Positions 1 to 5,743 of a DNA stretch of 6,998 nucleotides are shown here, piece by piece. The number at the start of each line of letters is the position of its first letter. Within the stretch, counting starts at the first letter, position 1. The notes beneath the pieces are model-generated. The model searched no databases. It saw only the letters and a list, made by a program, of their open reading frames with translations, and was not told the DNA's origin. The stretch is from Bacteroidales bacterium (GTDB lineage Bacteria > Bacteroidota > Bacteroidia > Bacteroidales > Paludibacteraceae). The translations under genes and the position numbers were made by a program. Location: NCBI GenBank assembly GCA_900766775.1, contig CAAFXN010000069.1:1-6998 (forward strand), given 5' to 3'.

Positions 1-2
1 TG

Positions 3-34
3 CAAAGATACAACTAAAATTTTTAATATACAAC
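3..34 (-). promoter_or_regulatory. Bacteroidota-type promoter reading leftward out of the window
   Basis: On the minus strand a perfect -7 element TATCTTTG (plus positions 3-10) lies 20 nt downstream of GTTG (31-34), a three-of-four match to the -33 TTTG box. The same 20-nt geometry recurs at the other promoters in this window. It would start a leftward transcript whose gene lies before base 1. The assignment rests on consensus matching only. Confidence 0.55.
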
Positions 35-77
35 GATTATTAAGATTTTCCCCATCGCGACCTCCCCGTGTGTTTTT

Positions 78-110
78 CGCGGGTCTACCGCGGGTCTCCC
101 GCGGGTCGAA
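78..110. repeat. Three tandem 11-bp CGCGGGTC repeats
   Basis: Three contiguous 11-bp units are visible: CGCGGGTCTAC (78-88), CGCGGGTCTCC (89-99) and CGCGGGTCGAA (100-110). The first eight bases are identical in all three. The unit junctions make two CCGCGG palindromes, at 88-93 and 99-104. The period is close to one helical turn, so the same face of the DNA is presented three times. The block ends 2 bp before a promoter-like element. It could be an operator, a protein-binding array or simply a slippage repeat; the sequence alone does not decide. Confidence 0.6.
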
Positions 111-112
111 GG

Positions 113-144
113 TATGTCCGTGCCTCCCCAAAAATGTACTTTTG
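113..144 (+). promoter_or_regulatory. Possible rightward promoter with no obvious gene just downstream
   Basis: A perfect TAnnTTTG element (TACTTTTG, 137-144) is preceded 20 nt upstream by TATG (113-116), a three-of-four match to TTTG. It would make a transcript starting near 151 that runs through about 220 nt of apparently non-coding DNA into lplA. It may be a second distal lplA promoter, a promoter for a small RNA, or a chance match in AT-rich DNA. Confidence 0.3.
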
Positions 145-304
145 TTAAGATTCGATTCACTCATCCACTCCCTATAAACCGGTGAACTAGTGCAATATGG
201 AAGGATTGTGCTGTGATTTGCTTTGATTTGCTGTGCTGTTCTTCCTGCAAAGAGCGATGTTGATTAGGCAGTGGACAGTTTTTTACAAAGTTCATCGTGC
301 AGGG

Positions 305-336
305 CTTGCTCATTTGAATTATTTTTCGTACCTTTG
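305..336 (+). promoter_or_regulatory. Promoter of lplA
   Basis: The perfect -7 element TACCTTTG (329-336) is preceded at exactly 20 nt by CTTG (305-308), a three-of-four match to the -33 TTTG box. The expected start site, around 343, leaves a leader of roughly 30 nt before the lplA ATG at 372. The spacing agrees with the other promoters in the window, and the placement directly ahead of a gene supports the call. Confidence 0.65.
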
Positions 337-371
337 CGGGCAAATTGGTCAATCGTAAATAGTAACTACTT

Positions 372-1091
372 ATGCTGTATATTCCGGCTCCTGAGGGCAA
401 GCGCCTTGTTTGGTATTTATCGATGGAAGAGTATCTGGCGCAGCATGCGACGGAGGATGTGTTCTTCTCGTGGGTGGTGGCACCGACCGTGATTTTCGGT
501 CGGCACCAAGTGATGGAGGCAGAGGTGAACATGCCCTACTGCCAATCGCACGGCGTGCAGATGTATCGTCGCAAGAGCGGCGGAGGGTGCGTGTATTCGG
601 ACGAGGGGAACCTGATGCTCTCGTACATCACGCCGAACACGCACTCGGAGCAGGTGTTTCAGTGGTATTTAGACACGGTGGCAGACGCGCTGAGAGGGAT
701 GGGTTTCCCTGCGGCGAAGACGGAGCACAACGACGTGCTGATAGGCGACAGGAAGGTGTCGGGCAACGCGTGCTATGCGCTGCCGACGGGGACGATAGTG
801 CACGGGACGATGCTCTACAACGTGGACTTCGCCGCGCTACAAGAGGCGATAACGCCGTCGCATGAGAAACTGGCGAAACACGGGGTGCAGTCGGTGCGGC
901 AACGGGTGGTGAACCTGAAGGAATTGGACCATGCGGGCGAGGGGCATCCTGCGCTGCGGGATATTCGTGCGCTGGCAGACTACTTCGCGTCGCGGCTGTG
1001 CGACCGGACACGCGAACTGACAGAGGAGGAGATACGGGGAATAGACTTATTAGAGCAAACCTACCTAGAGCCTGAGTTCATCAAAGGCTGA
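372..1091 (+). CDS. lplA: Lipoate-protein ligase A, single catalytic domain
   Basis: A 239-residue cytoplasmic enzyme that activates lipoate with ATP to lipoyl-AMP and transfers it to a lysine on lipoyl domains (E2 subunits of 2-oxoacid dehydrogenases, or GcvH). The BPL/LplA fold motifs are present in order: RRKSGGGCVYSDEGNL at 66-81 (lipoate and nucleotide binding), NDVLIGDRKVSGNA at 120-133 with K128 in the position of the catalytic lysine, and HGTMLYNVD at 144-152. E. coli LplA is about 338 residues; this one lacks the C-terminal accessory domain, as many short homologues do, so an octanoyl or lipoyl transferase role is an alternative. The start at 372 fits the promoter at 305-336, with no Shine-Dalgarno, as usual in Bacteroidota. 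The last 11 bp overlap the end of the opposite-strand HhH gene. Confidence 0.9.
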   Translation: MLYIPAPEGKRLVWYLSMEEYLAQHATEDVFFSWVVAPTVIFGRHQVMEAEVNMPYCQSHGVQMYRRKSGGGCVYSDEGNLMLSYITPNTHSEQVFQWYLDTVADALRGMGFPAAKTEHNDVLIGDRKVSGNACYALPTGTIVHGTMLYNVDFAALQEAITPSHEKLAKHGVQSVRQRVVNLKELDHAGEGHPALRDIRALADYFASRLCDRTRELTEEEIRGIDLLEQTYLEPEFIKG

Positions 1092-2955
1092 GTCGTGCGA
1101 GGAGGTGGATATCGGTGCGGGTCTGTGCTATTTGGCGCAGGCTCGCTGTGTTTTTGGAATAGATGGTCTCGCTGGCGCGGAGGTAGAAAGTAAGCATGGA
1201 GGCGGCTTGCCATCGGAGGTTGAGGTAGAGGCGCACGCCCTGCCCATAGACGAAGGGCGAAGAGTAGGCGTAGAGGACGTCGTGCTCGTAGGTGTAGATA
1301 CGGTTGGCGTAGTTGCGCGCGTCGAAGAGTTGGAGGCGGCCGCCGAGGGCGACGGGGGCTTGGCGGAAGGTGTAGTCGATGTCCTGCAAGAGGGAGACGC
1401 CCCACGTGAGGACGCTCGCGGTGTCGGCGGCGAGGTTGCATTCCGCCTGCGTGCGCAGGTCCCATCCGCCGCCGCTCCACGCGTAGGTGAGCCGCCCGCT
1501 GTACAGCCCCTTGCGCCCTTTCTCGCGGGCGCGGAGACGCAGGGTGAGGCGGTGGGCAGGCGCGGGCGTGTAGGCGGCTTCCCCCATCGCCTCGTAGCCC
1601 CATGAGGGGGCGAAAGGAATGCCGTACTTCACGCCCGAGAAGCGGAAGACATCGGCATACAGGGCGAAGTGCCAGCGGCGTAAGCGACTAATATCCAGTC
1701 CGATATAGCCTCCCTGCTCGTCGTTGAGGCGACTGGTCTCGCTGAACGCGTAGCCGAGGGTGTTGTCGAAGAAAGGAGAGTAGTAGCGGTAGAGCGCGAT
1801 GAGCCCGATACCATTGACGGGGGTCATGCGGCAGCCGAGTTCGAGCCCGACGCCCCAGCGGGTGTTCTGCGCGGTGGCGAGTTCGCCGAAGATGTCGTAT
1901 CTGCCGAAGTTGTAGCGGGCGTTGACGCCCAAGACGGTTTGTCGTATTCCTCTGAAATAGTGCGCGTTATAGCCTGTGTTGCGGAAGAGGCGGAGGGTAT
2001 CGGAATAAATGTTCTCCGCGAGGGTGATACCCATCTTGAACTGCTTGTGGCGGAGGGTGAAATTGCCTCCCACGACATGCCGCCATGTGCTGTCGTTGGC
2101 GCGCTGCATGCTGTAGAGGGCGGAGAGGTCGAAGCGCGTCTGCCCCTTGCGCCAGCGGACGGTGGCACCCACGCCGTGCAGTCCCGCGTCGTCGGTGCTG
2201 CTGTAGCGGCGGAGTCCCTCCACTGCGTTGCCCGCGGTGAGCACGTAGGCGGAACGCCCCATGTGGAAGGGCTGCGCGAAGACCAGTCCCTGCCCGAAAG
2301 AGGCTTGGAAATTGCCGGCGACGAGGGTGTGGAGCGCGCCGAGGTCGTTCAGTTGGAGGTAGGCGCCGTAGGTCATGTCGGGTGCCATCCCGCCCGCGGG
2401 GCGGCGCAGCGTGGCGCCGAACTGCACCTGCCGACGATAGCGGAAACGGTAGCGCGCCTGCACGAAGAGCGGGTCGGGGGTTTTGGTATCGGGGATGGTG
2501 TTCTCGATGTTGCGCGCGTCGAGCCGCAGCAGCACCTCGTGCTTGGCATGGCGGAAGACCTCGCGGATGTTCAGGCTGTCCCGCTCCGCCACGGGGCAGA
2601 CCGTGGCGAAGGCACAGAGGTTGCGGATGTCGTACTCCGCCAAGCAGGGAATCAACTGTAGTTCAGTCAGTTCCTGCATGGGATGTTCGTACACGTAGAG
2701 TAAGATGGCGTCTATCTGCTGGTCGCTGAGGAAACGCAGTTGCTGCAGGTCGGCGGCGGTGGCGCGGTTGAGGTCGATGGGGTTCGCCGCCATCTCTTGG
2801 AGGTCGGTCTGAATCTCCTCCCAGTCGGCTTCGCCGTCCTCCGCGAGTTGGGTGAAGATGTCGTTGATGACCCATTGCAGCGGCACCTGCTCCGCGCGGC
2901 AGACGCTCGCCGAGAGCATGAGCAGCAGGCATATGGCGCGGGCGGCGTGTCTCAT
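1081..2955 (-). CDS. Secreted helix-hairpin-helix protein with outer-membrane beta-barrel region
   Basis: A 624-residue protein of the Bacteroidota family annotated as helix-hairpin-helix domain-containing. Residues 1-21 form a Sec signal peptide (basic start, hydrophobic core 8-18, likely cleavage after C-R-A at 21). A ComEA-like HhH region follows at about 58-113 (NPIDLNRATAADLQQL, then LIPCLAEYDIRNL). From about 135 to the end the sequence is rich in alternating aromatic/hydrophobic and polar or Arg/Tyr strands typical of an outer-membrane barrel, with the family-like segment GNFQASFGQGLVFAQPFHMGR at 213-233. The final residue is Leu, not the common Phe. HhH domains bind DNA in ComEA, so DNA uptake or surface DNA binding is conceivable, but the role of this family is not established. 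It starts 5 bp after the UspA-like gene ends, so co-transcription is likely. I see no hairpin terminator at its 3' end, which runs into lplA. Confidence 0.82.
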   Translation of the reverse strand: MRHAARAICLLLMLSASVCRAEQVPLQWVINDIFTQLAEDGEADWEEIQTDLQEMAANPIDLNRATAADLQQLRFLSDQQIDAILLYVYEHPMQELTELQLIPCLAEYDIRNLCAFATVCPVAERDSLNIREVFRHAKHEVLLRLDARNIENTIPDTKTPDPLFVQARYRFRYRRQVQFGATLRRPAGGMAPDMTYGAYLQLNDLGALHTLVAGNFQASFGQGLVFAQPFHMGRSAYVLTAGNAVEGLRRYSSTDDAGLHGVGATVRWRKGQTRFDLSALYSMQRANDSTWRHVVGGNFTLRHKQFKMGITLAENIYSDTLRLFRNTGYNAHYFRGIRQTVLGVNARYNFGRYDIFGELATAQNTRWGVGLELGCRMTPVNGIGLIALYRYYSPFFDNTLGYAFSETSRLNDEQGGYIGLDISRLRRWHFALYADVFRFSGVKYGIPFAPSWGYEAMGEAAYTPAPAHRLTLRLRAREKGRKGLYSGRLTYAWSGGGWDLRTQAECNLAADTASVLTWGVSLLQDIDYTFRQAPVALGGRLQLFDARNYANRIYTYEHDVLYAYSSPFVYGQGVRLYLNLRWQAASMLTFYLRASETIYSKNTASLRQIAQTRTDIHLLARLSL

Positions 2956-2960
2956 AACGG

Positions 2961-3527
2961 TCAGTCGCAGAGCGAGAAGAGGTCGGCACGCGGGTTGACA
3001 AGCATCACGGGCACAAGGGAACGTTGGATGGCTTTGCGCTCGGGCGGTCCGAAGAGGAGGTCATCCAATCCGTACTCGCGGCTGGCGGTCAGGATGAGCA
3101 GGTCGTGTTGGAAATCGCGCTGACGCTCGCTCGCCTCGCGTGTGATGCCGAAACTGTCCTTCTTCGCCTCTTGCACCTCATAGGAGATAGCGATGCCCGT
3201 TCGCTCGGATATGCCGCGGATATGCGTCAGGATCTTGTTCACATTCTGCTGCGCTTTGGAGCCGTAGTCGTGGGCTTTGAGGAGGATGATATGCGCGCCC
3301 GTCTTGCGCGCGAGGTATGTGCAAATCTCTGCCTTATAGACCTCTTCCTCCAACATTGAGACGGGGACGAGCAGGCGGTGCAAGGGCTTGATATTCATCG
3401 TGTTCGTTATAAACACATACGGCCGCCGCTCTTCGCGGCAGTCGTTTAAGTGCTGCTGAATGGTGCGACTTTGGTTCGCACATTCTATCAATCGGATATC
3501 GGGATTATCGGTCAAGATGGGAGTCAT
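2961..3527 (-). CDS. UspA-like universal stress family protein, divergent, partial first domain
   Basis: A 188-residue cytoplasmic protein. From residue 49 it resembles a Usp domain: a first strand LHRLLVPVSML (49-59), a helix EVYKAEICTYLARKTGA (62-78), a second strand HIILLKAHDYG (79-89), and a late strand/helix/strand HDLLILTASREYGLDDLLFG, then SLVPVMLVNPR (170-180). Residues 1-42, ending in LNDCREERRPYVFITN, look like the tail of a preceding Usp domain, as in tandem Usp proteins, but its first half is missing. The glycine-rich ATP loop of MJ0577-type Usps (G2xG9xG) is not visible, so a non-nucleotide-binding form is inferred. An alternative start at M44 would give a single clean domain of 145 residues; I kept the first ATG because 1-43 still reads like Usp sequence. 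It lies between mltG (44-bp gap) and the HhH gene (5-bp gap). Its partner and function are unknown. Confidence 0.65.
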   Translation of the reverse strand: MTPILTDNPDIRLIECANQSRTIQQHLNDCREERRPYVFITNTMNIKPLHRLLVPVSMLEEEVYKAEICTYLARKTGAHIILLKAHDYGSKAQQNVNKILTHIRGISERTGIAISYEVQEAKKDSFGITREASERQRDFQHDLLILTASREYGLDDLLFGPPERKAIQRSLVPVMLVNPRADLFSLCD

Positions 3528-3532
3528 TTCGG

Positions 3533-3574
3533 CAACTTAAAACTTGATACTTGAAACTTGTTACTTGAAACTTA
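3533..3574 (-). repeat. Six tandem heptamers between mltG and the UspA-like gene
   Basis: Read on the minus strand, 3574 down to 3533 divides into six contiguous 7-mers of consensus YAAGTNN: TAAGTTT, CAAGTAA, CAAGTTT, CAAGTAT, CAAGTTT and TAAGTTG. The first begins with the TAA stop codon of mltG, and the last ends 5 nt before the next ATG, so the repeat fills almost the whole 44-bp spacer. Two units together also form a 14-bp period (3540-3553 and 3554-3567, one mismatch). No stem-loop is evident. Similar heptamer arrays are described in cyanobacteria as short tandemly repeated repetitive sequences; any relation is inference. Confidence 0.8.
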
Positions 3575-4612
3575 TTTGATAGCCCGTTGGTTCAACTGCT
3601 TGTGGTATTGGTTGGCAGCATTGGCGTGCGTGCCATAGGTAGCGGAGAAGATGTGCGTGCCGGAGAAATCGGGGTTGGCGCACATATAGAGGTAGTTGGT
3701 CTTGGGCGCATTCAGCACAAAATCAATGGTCTCGCCGTTCGGGCAGCGGATAGGTCCCGGGGGCAACCCGCGGTATTTGTAGGTGTTGTAGGGCGAGTCT
3801 ATCTCGAGATGGCGCTTGAGCACGCGGCGCATTTTAAGGTCGCCGGTGGCGTAGATAACCGTGGGACACGCCTGCAAGAGCATCCCTTTGCGCAGGCGGT
3901 TGAGGTAGAGGCTGGCGATGATGGGCATCTCCTCTTTGTTATGGGTCTCGCCCTCCACTATGGAGGCAAGGATGGCGACCTCGGTCGGGGTGAGCCGGAT
4001 GGAGTCGGCTTTGTGGCGACGCTCGTCTGTCCAGAACTTGTTGTATTCGCGCGCCATGCGGCGGAAGAGGTCATCAGGCGTGATAGTCCAATAGACTTCG
4101 TAGGTATTGGGCAGGAAAAGGCAGAGCGAGGTCTCTTTGTTGAGCCCGAATTGCGCCATATATCGGTCGTCTTCCAGCCGCGAGATGATGTCTGTGCTGT
4201 CCATCATAAGGCTCTTCGCAAGTTTGCCCGCCAACTGCTCCCGCGTGCGGATATAGTGGTTAAATGTCAGATTGATAGGCGTTTCCTCGCCGTACATCAG
4301 TCGGTGGATGAAGTACTTATCACCCATCTCCGCGGGGAAGCGGTAGTAGCCGGGCTCGGGATGGGTGAAGCCCATGCGACGACTATGGAGGTCGAAGTTA
4401 AATAACGAAGCGATGGTATAGTCCTCTTGCACGAGGCTGAGTACCGAGTCAGTGGTCGCCTCAGGGTAAATATGATAGCCGTGCTTCTCGCCATCTTTGG
4501 CGCGGAAGTTGCTGACATTCAGCCGATAGTGCTGCTCGAAGCAGATGGTTGCCACGATAGCAACCAAGAAAACGGCAATGCCGATGAGTATGCGTTTGGT
4601 TTGACTTTTCAT
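3572..4612 (-). CDS. mltG: Endolytic murein transglycosylase MltG (YceG-like)
   Basis: A 346-residue inner-membrane lytic transglycosylase that cleaves nascent peptidoglycan strands within the chain and so helps set glycan length. A single N-terminal membrane segment spans about 8-24 with basic residues before it, leaving the catalytic part in the periplasm. Residues 40-120 correspond to the LysM-like substrate region. The YceG catalytic core follows: LFLPNTYEVYW (165-175), ILASIVEGET (214-223) with E220 as the catalytic glutamate, QACPTVIYATGD (247-258), SPYNTYKYRGLPPGPI (273-288) and the closing FSATYGTH (322-329). Length and motif order are normal for the family. It is the first gene of a leftward cluster with a UspA-like and an HhH/barrel gene. 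No promoter matching TAnnTTTG is visible in the 142 bp upstream, so it may be transcribed from the TTM gene promoter or from an element I cannot recognise. Confidence 0.95.
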   Translation of the reverse strand: MKSQTKRILIGIAVFLVAIVATICFEQHYRLNVSNFRAKDGEKHGYHIYPEATTDSVLSLVQEDYTIASLFNFDLHSRRMGFTHPEPGYYRFPAEMGDKYFIHRLMYGEETPINLTFNHYIRTREQLAGKLAKSLMMDSTDIISRLEDDRYMAQFGLNKETSLCLFLPNTYEVYWTITPDDLFRRMAREYNKFWTDERRHKADSIRLTPTEVAILASIVEGETHNKEEMPIIASLYLNRLRKGMLLQACPTVIYATGDLKMRRVLKRHLEIDSPYNTYKYRGLPPGPIRCPNGETIDFVLNAPKTNYLYMCANPDFSGTHIFSATYGTHANAANQYHKQLNQRAIK

Positions 4613-4646
4613 AGTGAAATCTCTTTTTTGGTGTTCAATCGAACTT

Positions 4647-4728
4647 TAACATATAATTATCGTATAATTTTTCGTTTCATTTTTTCATAGCACAATTATA
4701 TGGTTAATTATATGATAATTATATGTTA
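4647..4728. repeat. 15-bp perfect inverted repeat with iterated AATTATATG units
   Basis: TAACATATAATTATC (4647-4661) and GATAATTATATGTTA (4714-4728) are exact reverse complements, separated by 52 bp. The 9-mer AATTATATG occurs directly at 4694-4702, 4706-4714 and 4717-4725 and inverted at 4650-4658, with a near match at 4661-4669. The block fills most of the 142-bp gap between the stop of the TTM gene and the start of mltG. It could be a set of operator sites for mltG, an RNA fold separating the two genes, or low-complexity AT-rich DNA. It lacks the GC stem and T-run of a normal terminator. Confidence 0.7.
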
Positions 4729-4754
4729 GTGGGGATTCGACACATGCGGTCTTT

Positions 4755-5210
4755 TTATAGGTTTGCATTGTAGTAGGCGGGGTTGCCGGTAACTTCTTCG
4801 CCTACGAAATCAGGTTTACAAAACGGAGTGTCCGCCGCGGGGAGTTCTAACTCGGCGATGCGCAGCCCCTCGTGGCTGCCGTGAAACACATCCACCTCCC
4901 ATTTCAGGTCTGCCTCGCTGGCAGGCACGATGTAGCGGGTCTTGCTAATCACGCCCGGCAGACACAAGCGAAGCAGTTGGCGTGCATCCTGCACGTCAAT
5001 CTCTTTCTCCCACTCGAAGCGCTCGAGGGTCTGACTGTTCTCGATGGACTTGATAGTTAGGAACGCGCGTGTGTCGCGTATGCGCACGCGAATGGTACGC
5101 GCAGGCTCTTTGGACAGATAGCCTTGTTCAATCTCATACTGACGGGTCGCTTGGGCAAGGAACGAGTCGCTCGCCACAAGAAACTTACGTTCAATCTCGG
5201 TATTCTTCAT
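4755..5210 (-). CDS. CYTH-domain triphosphate tunnel metalloenzyme
   Basis: A 151-residue cytoplasmic protein of the CYTH/TTM superfamily, probably a metal-dependent tripolyphosphatase or nucleoside triphosphatase; a class IV adenylate cyclase activity is possible but not indicated. The signature ExExK is at the N-terminus (E5, E7, K9 in MKNTEIERKFLV). The alternating charged strands that line the tunnel follow: TIRVRI (R41, R43), LTIKS (K54), FEWEKEID (E68, E70), SKTRY (K90, R92), WEVDVFHG (E105, D107) and IAELELP (E120, E122). The reading frame is open 28 codons further upstream, but I chose the ATG at 5210 because EIERKFL normally sits within the first ten residues and the extra sequence is non-conserved. 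The length fits small bacterial TTMs. A strong promoter match lies at 5390-5421, implying a leader of about 170 nt. Confidence 0.9.
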   Translation of the reverse strand: MKNTEIERKFLVASDSFLAQATRQYEIEQGYLSKEPARTIRVRIRDTRAFLTIKSIENSQTLERFEWEKEIDVQDARQLLRLCLPGVISKTRYIVPASEADLKWEVDVFHGSHEGLRIAELELPAADTPFCKPDFVGEEVTGNPAYYNANL

Positions 5211-5309
5211 CAAAACAACATTTCTGAAAGGGGACTGTGGGGAAGTCGTGTCCGCTGATTTAATTCTCACAATTGTACGCGAACCGCCTTTCAATTAAAC
5301 TTCTTTTTC

Positions 5310-5361
5310 GGAGGGCTTTTTCGTCTCTATGTATCCTCTTTTTTAGGGGATATAGCCCTCC
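5310..5361 (-). promoter_or_regulatory. Structured hairpin in the leader of the TTM gene
   Basis: On the minus strand GGAGGGCT (5361-5354) pairs perfectly with AGCCCTCC (5317-5310). Inside it TATCC (5353-5348 region) can pair with GGATA (5336-5332) around an A-rich loop. It lies in the predicted 5' untranslated leader, between the promoter at 5390-5421 and the start codon at 5210. Neither strand has a T-run after the outer stem, so it is not an ordinary terminator. I do not recognise a known riboswitch or leader family. Confidence 0.4.
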
Positions 5362-5389
5362 ATTGCTGACATTCTTTTCAAATCGGGTG

Positions 5390-5421
5390 CAAAATTACGT
5401 TTTTTTTCCGAAATACGCAAA
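5390..5421 (-). promoter_or_regulatory. Promoter of the TTM gene, divergent from the tRNA-Ser promoter
   Basis: On the minus strand TTTG (5421-5418) is followed after 20 nt by TAATTTTG (5397-5390). Both boxes match the Bacteroidota primary sigma consensus perfectly. Transcription would start near 5383 and read toward the TTM gene at 5210. Its -33 box lies 15 bp from the -33 box of the rightward promoter at 5437-5468, so the two are back-to-back. Confidence 0.7.
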
Positions 5422-5436
5422 AAAATCCCTTAAAAA

Positions 5437-5468
5437 TTTGTGTATATCAGAAAAAAGTTGTAATTTTG
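5437..5468 (+). promoter_or_regulatory. Promoter reading toward tRNA-Ser
   Basis: TTTG (5437-5440), a 20-nt spacer and TAATTTTG (5461-5468) match the Bacteroidota consensus perfectly. The only rightward gene unit nearby is tRNA-Ser at 5561, which would carry a leader of about 85 nt to be removed by processing. No closer consensus promoter is visible; TCATTTTG at 5532-5539 has one mismatch in the -7 box. Confidence 0.65.
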
Positions 5469-5560
5469 CAACCGCATTTGGCAAAAACGGCATGTTTTCT
5501 GCTCAAAAGCCCCGAAAGTAGCGTAGCATTTCATTTTGTTTGGAACTCGGTACACTACGA

Positions 5561-5647
<87 letters not shown>

Positions 5648-5650
5648 CAA

Positions 5651-5687
5651 AGCGCTGCAATCAAATGATTTGCAGCGTTTTTATTTT
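5651..5687 (+). terminator. Rho-independent terminator after tRNA-Ser
   Basis: CGCTGCAA (5653-5660) pairs with TTGCAGCG (5670-5677) around a 9-nt loop, extended by a G-T and an A-T pair. It is followed directly by TTTTTATTTT (5678-5687). It starts 4 nt after the tRNA and separates it from aroC. Confidence 0.9.
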
Positions 5688-5743
5688 GTAGGGTTGCGTG
5701 TCGCAATACGAACACGAGCCATGCAGACAAAGCGCGAATCAAG

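Larger units (their letters stand above)
1..371. other. Gene-free region left of lplA
   Basis: I see no credible coding sequence here. The short reading frames that reach into it from the lplA side are antisense or out-of-frame shadows of lplA with no family signature. The region holds a leftward promoter at the edge, three 11-bp tandem repeats (78-110), an orphan promoter-like element (113-144), a small direct repeat TGATTTGCT (214-222 and 224-232) and the lplA promoter (305-336). The stretch 145-304 is otherwise unexplained. Confidence 0.6.

Noticed and set aside
78..110. CRISPR array
   Set aside because: The 11-bp units are contiguous without spacers, and no cas gene is present.
628..1011. 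A minus-strand 127-codon frame within lplA
   Set aside because: Its Ser/Pro/Arg-rich sequence is typical of an antisense shadow, and it overlaps the conserved lipoate ligase frame.
1939..2661. A 240-codon plus-strand reading frame inside the HhH/barrel gene
   Set aside because: It is the antisense shadow of a clearly coding GC-rich gene, has no family resemblance or promoter, and its composition follows the opposite-strand codon bias.
2880..2900. Lipoprotein signal at Cys19 of the HhH/barrel protein
   Set aside because: The residue before the cysteine is Val, not Gly, Ala or Ser, so it is a poor lipobox; an ordinary signal peptide cut after residue 21 fits better.
3587..4405. A 272-codon plus-strand reading frame opposite mltG
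   Set aside because: It is antisense to a gene whose catalytic motifs are all intact; the frame shows only low-complexity Val/Gly/Glu/Arg-rich sequence expected of a shadow.
5211..5294. N-terminal extension of the TTM gene to the ATG at 5294
   Set aside because: The extra 28 residues are not conserved-looking, and the EIERK signature belongs near the N-terminus, which fits the ATG at 5210.
5273..5521. A small plus-strand ORF between the TTM gene and tRNA-Ser
   Set aside because: It spans both divergent promoters and AT-rich runs, has no family signature, and its encoded sequence looks like translated non-coding DNA.
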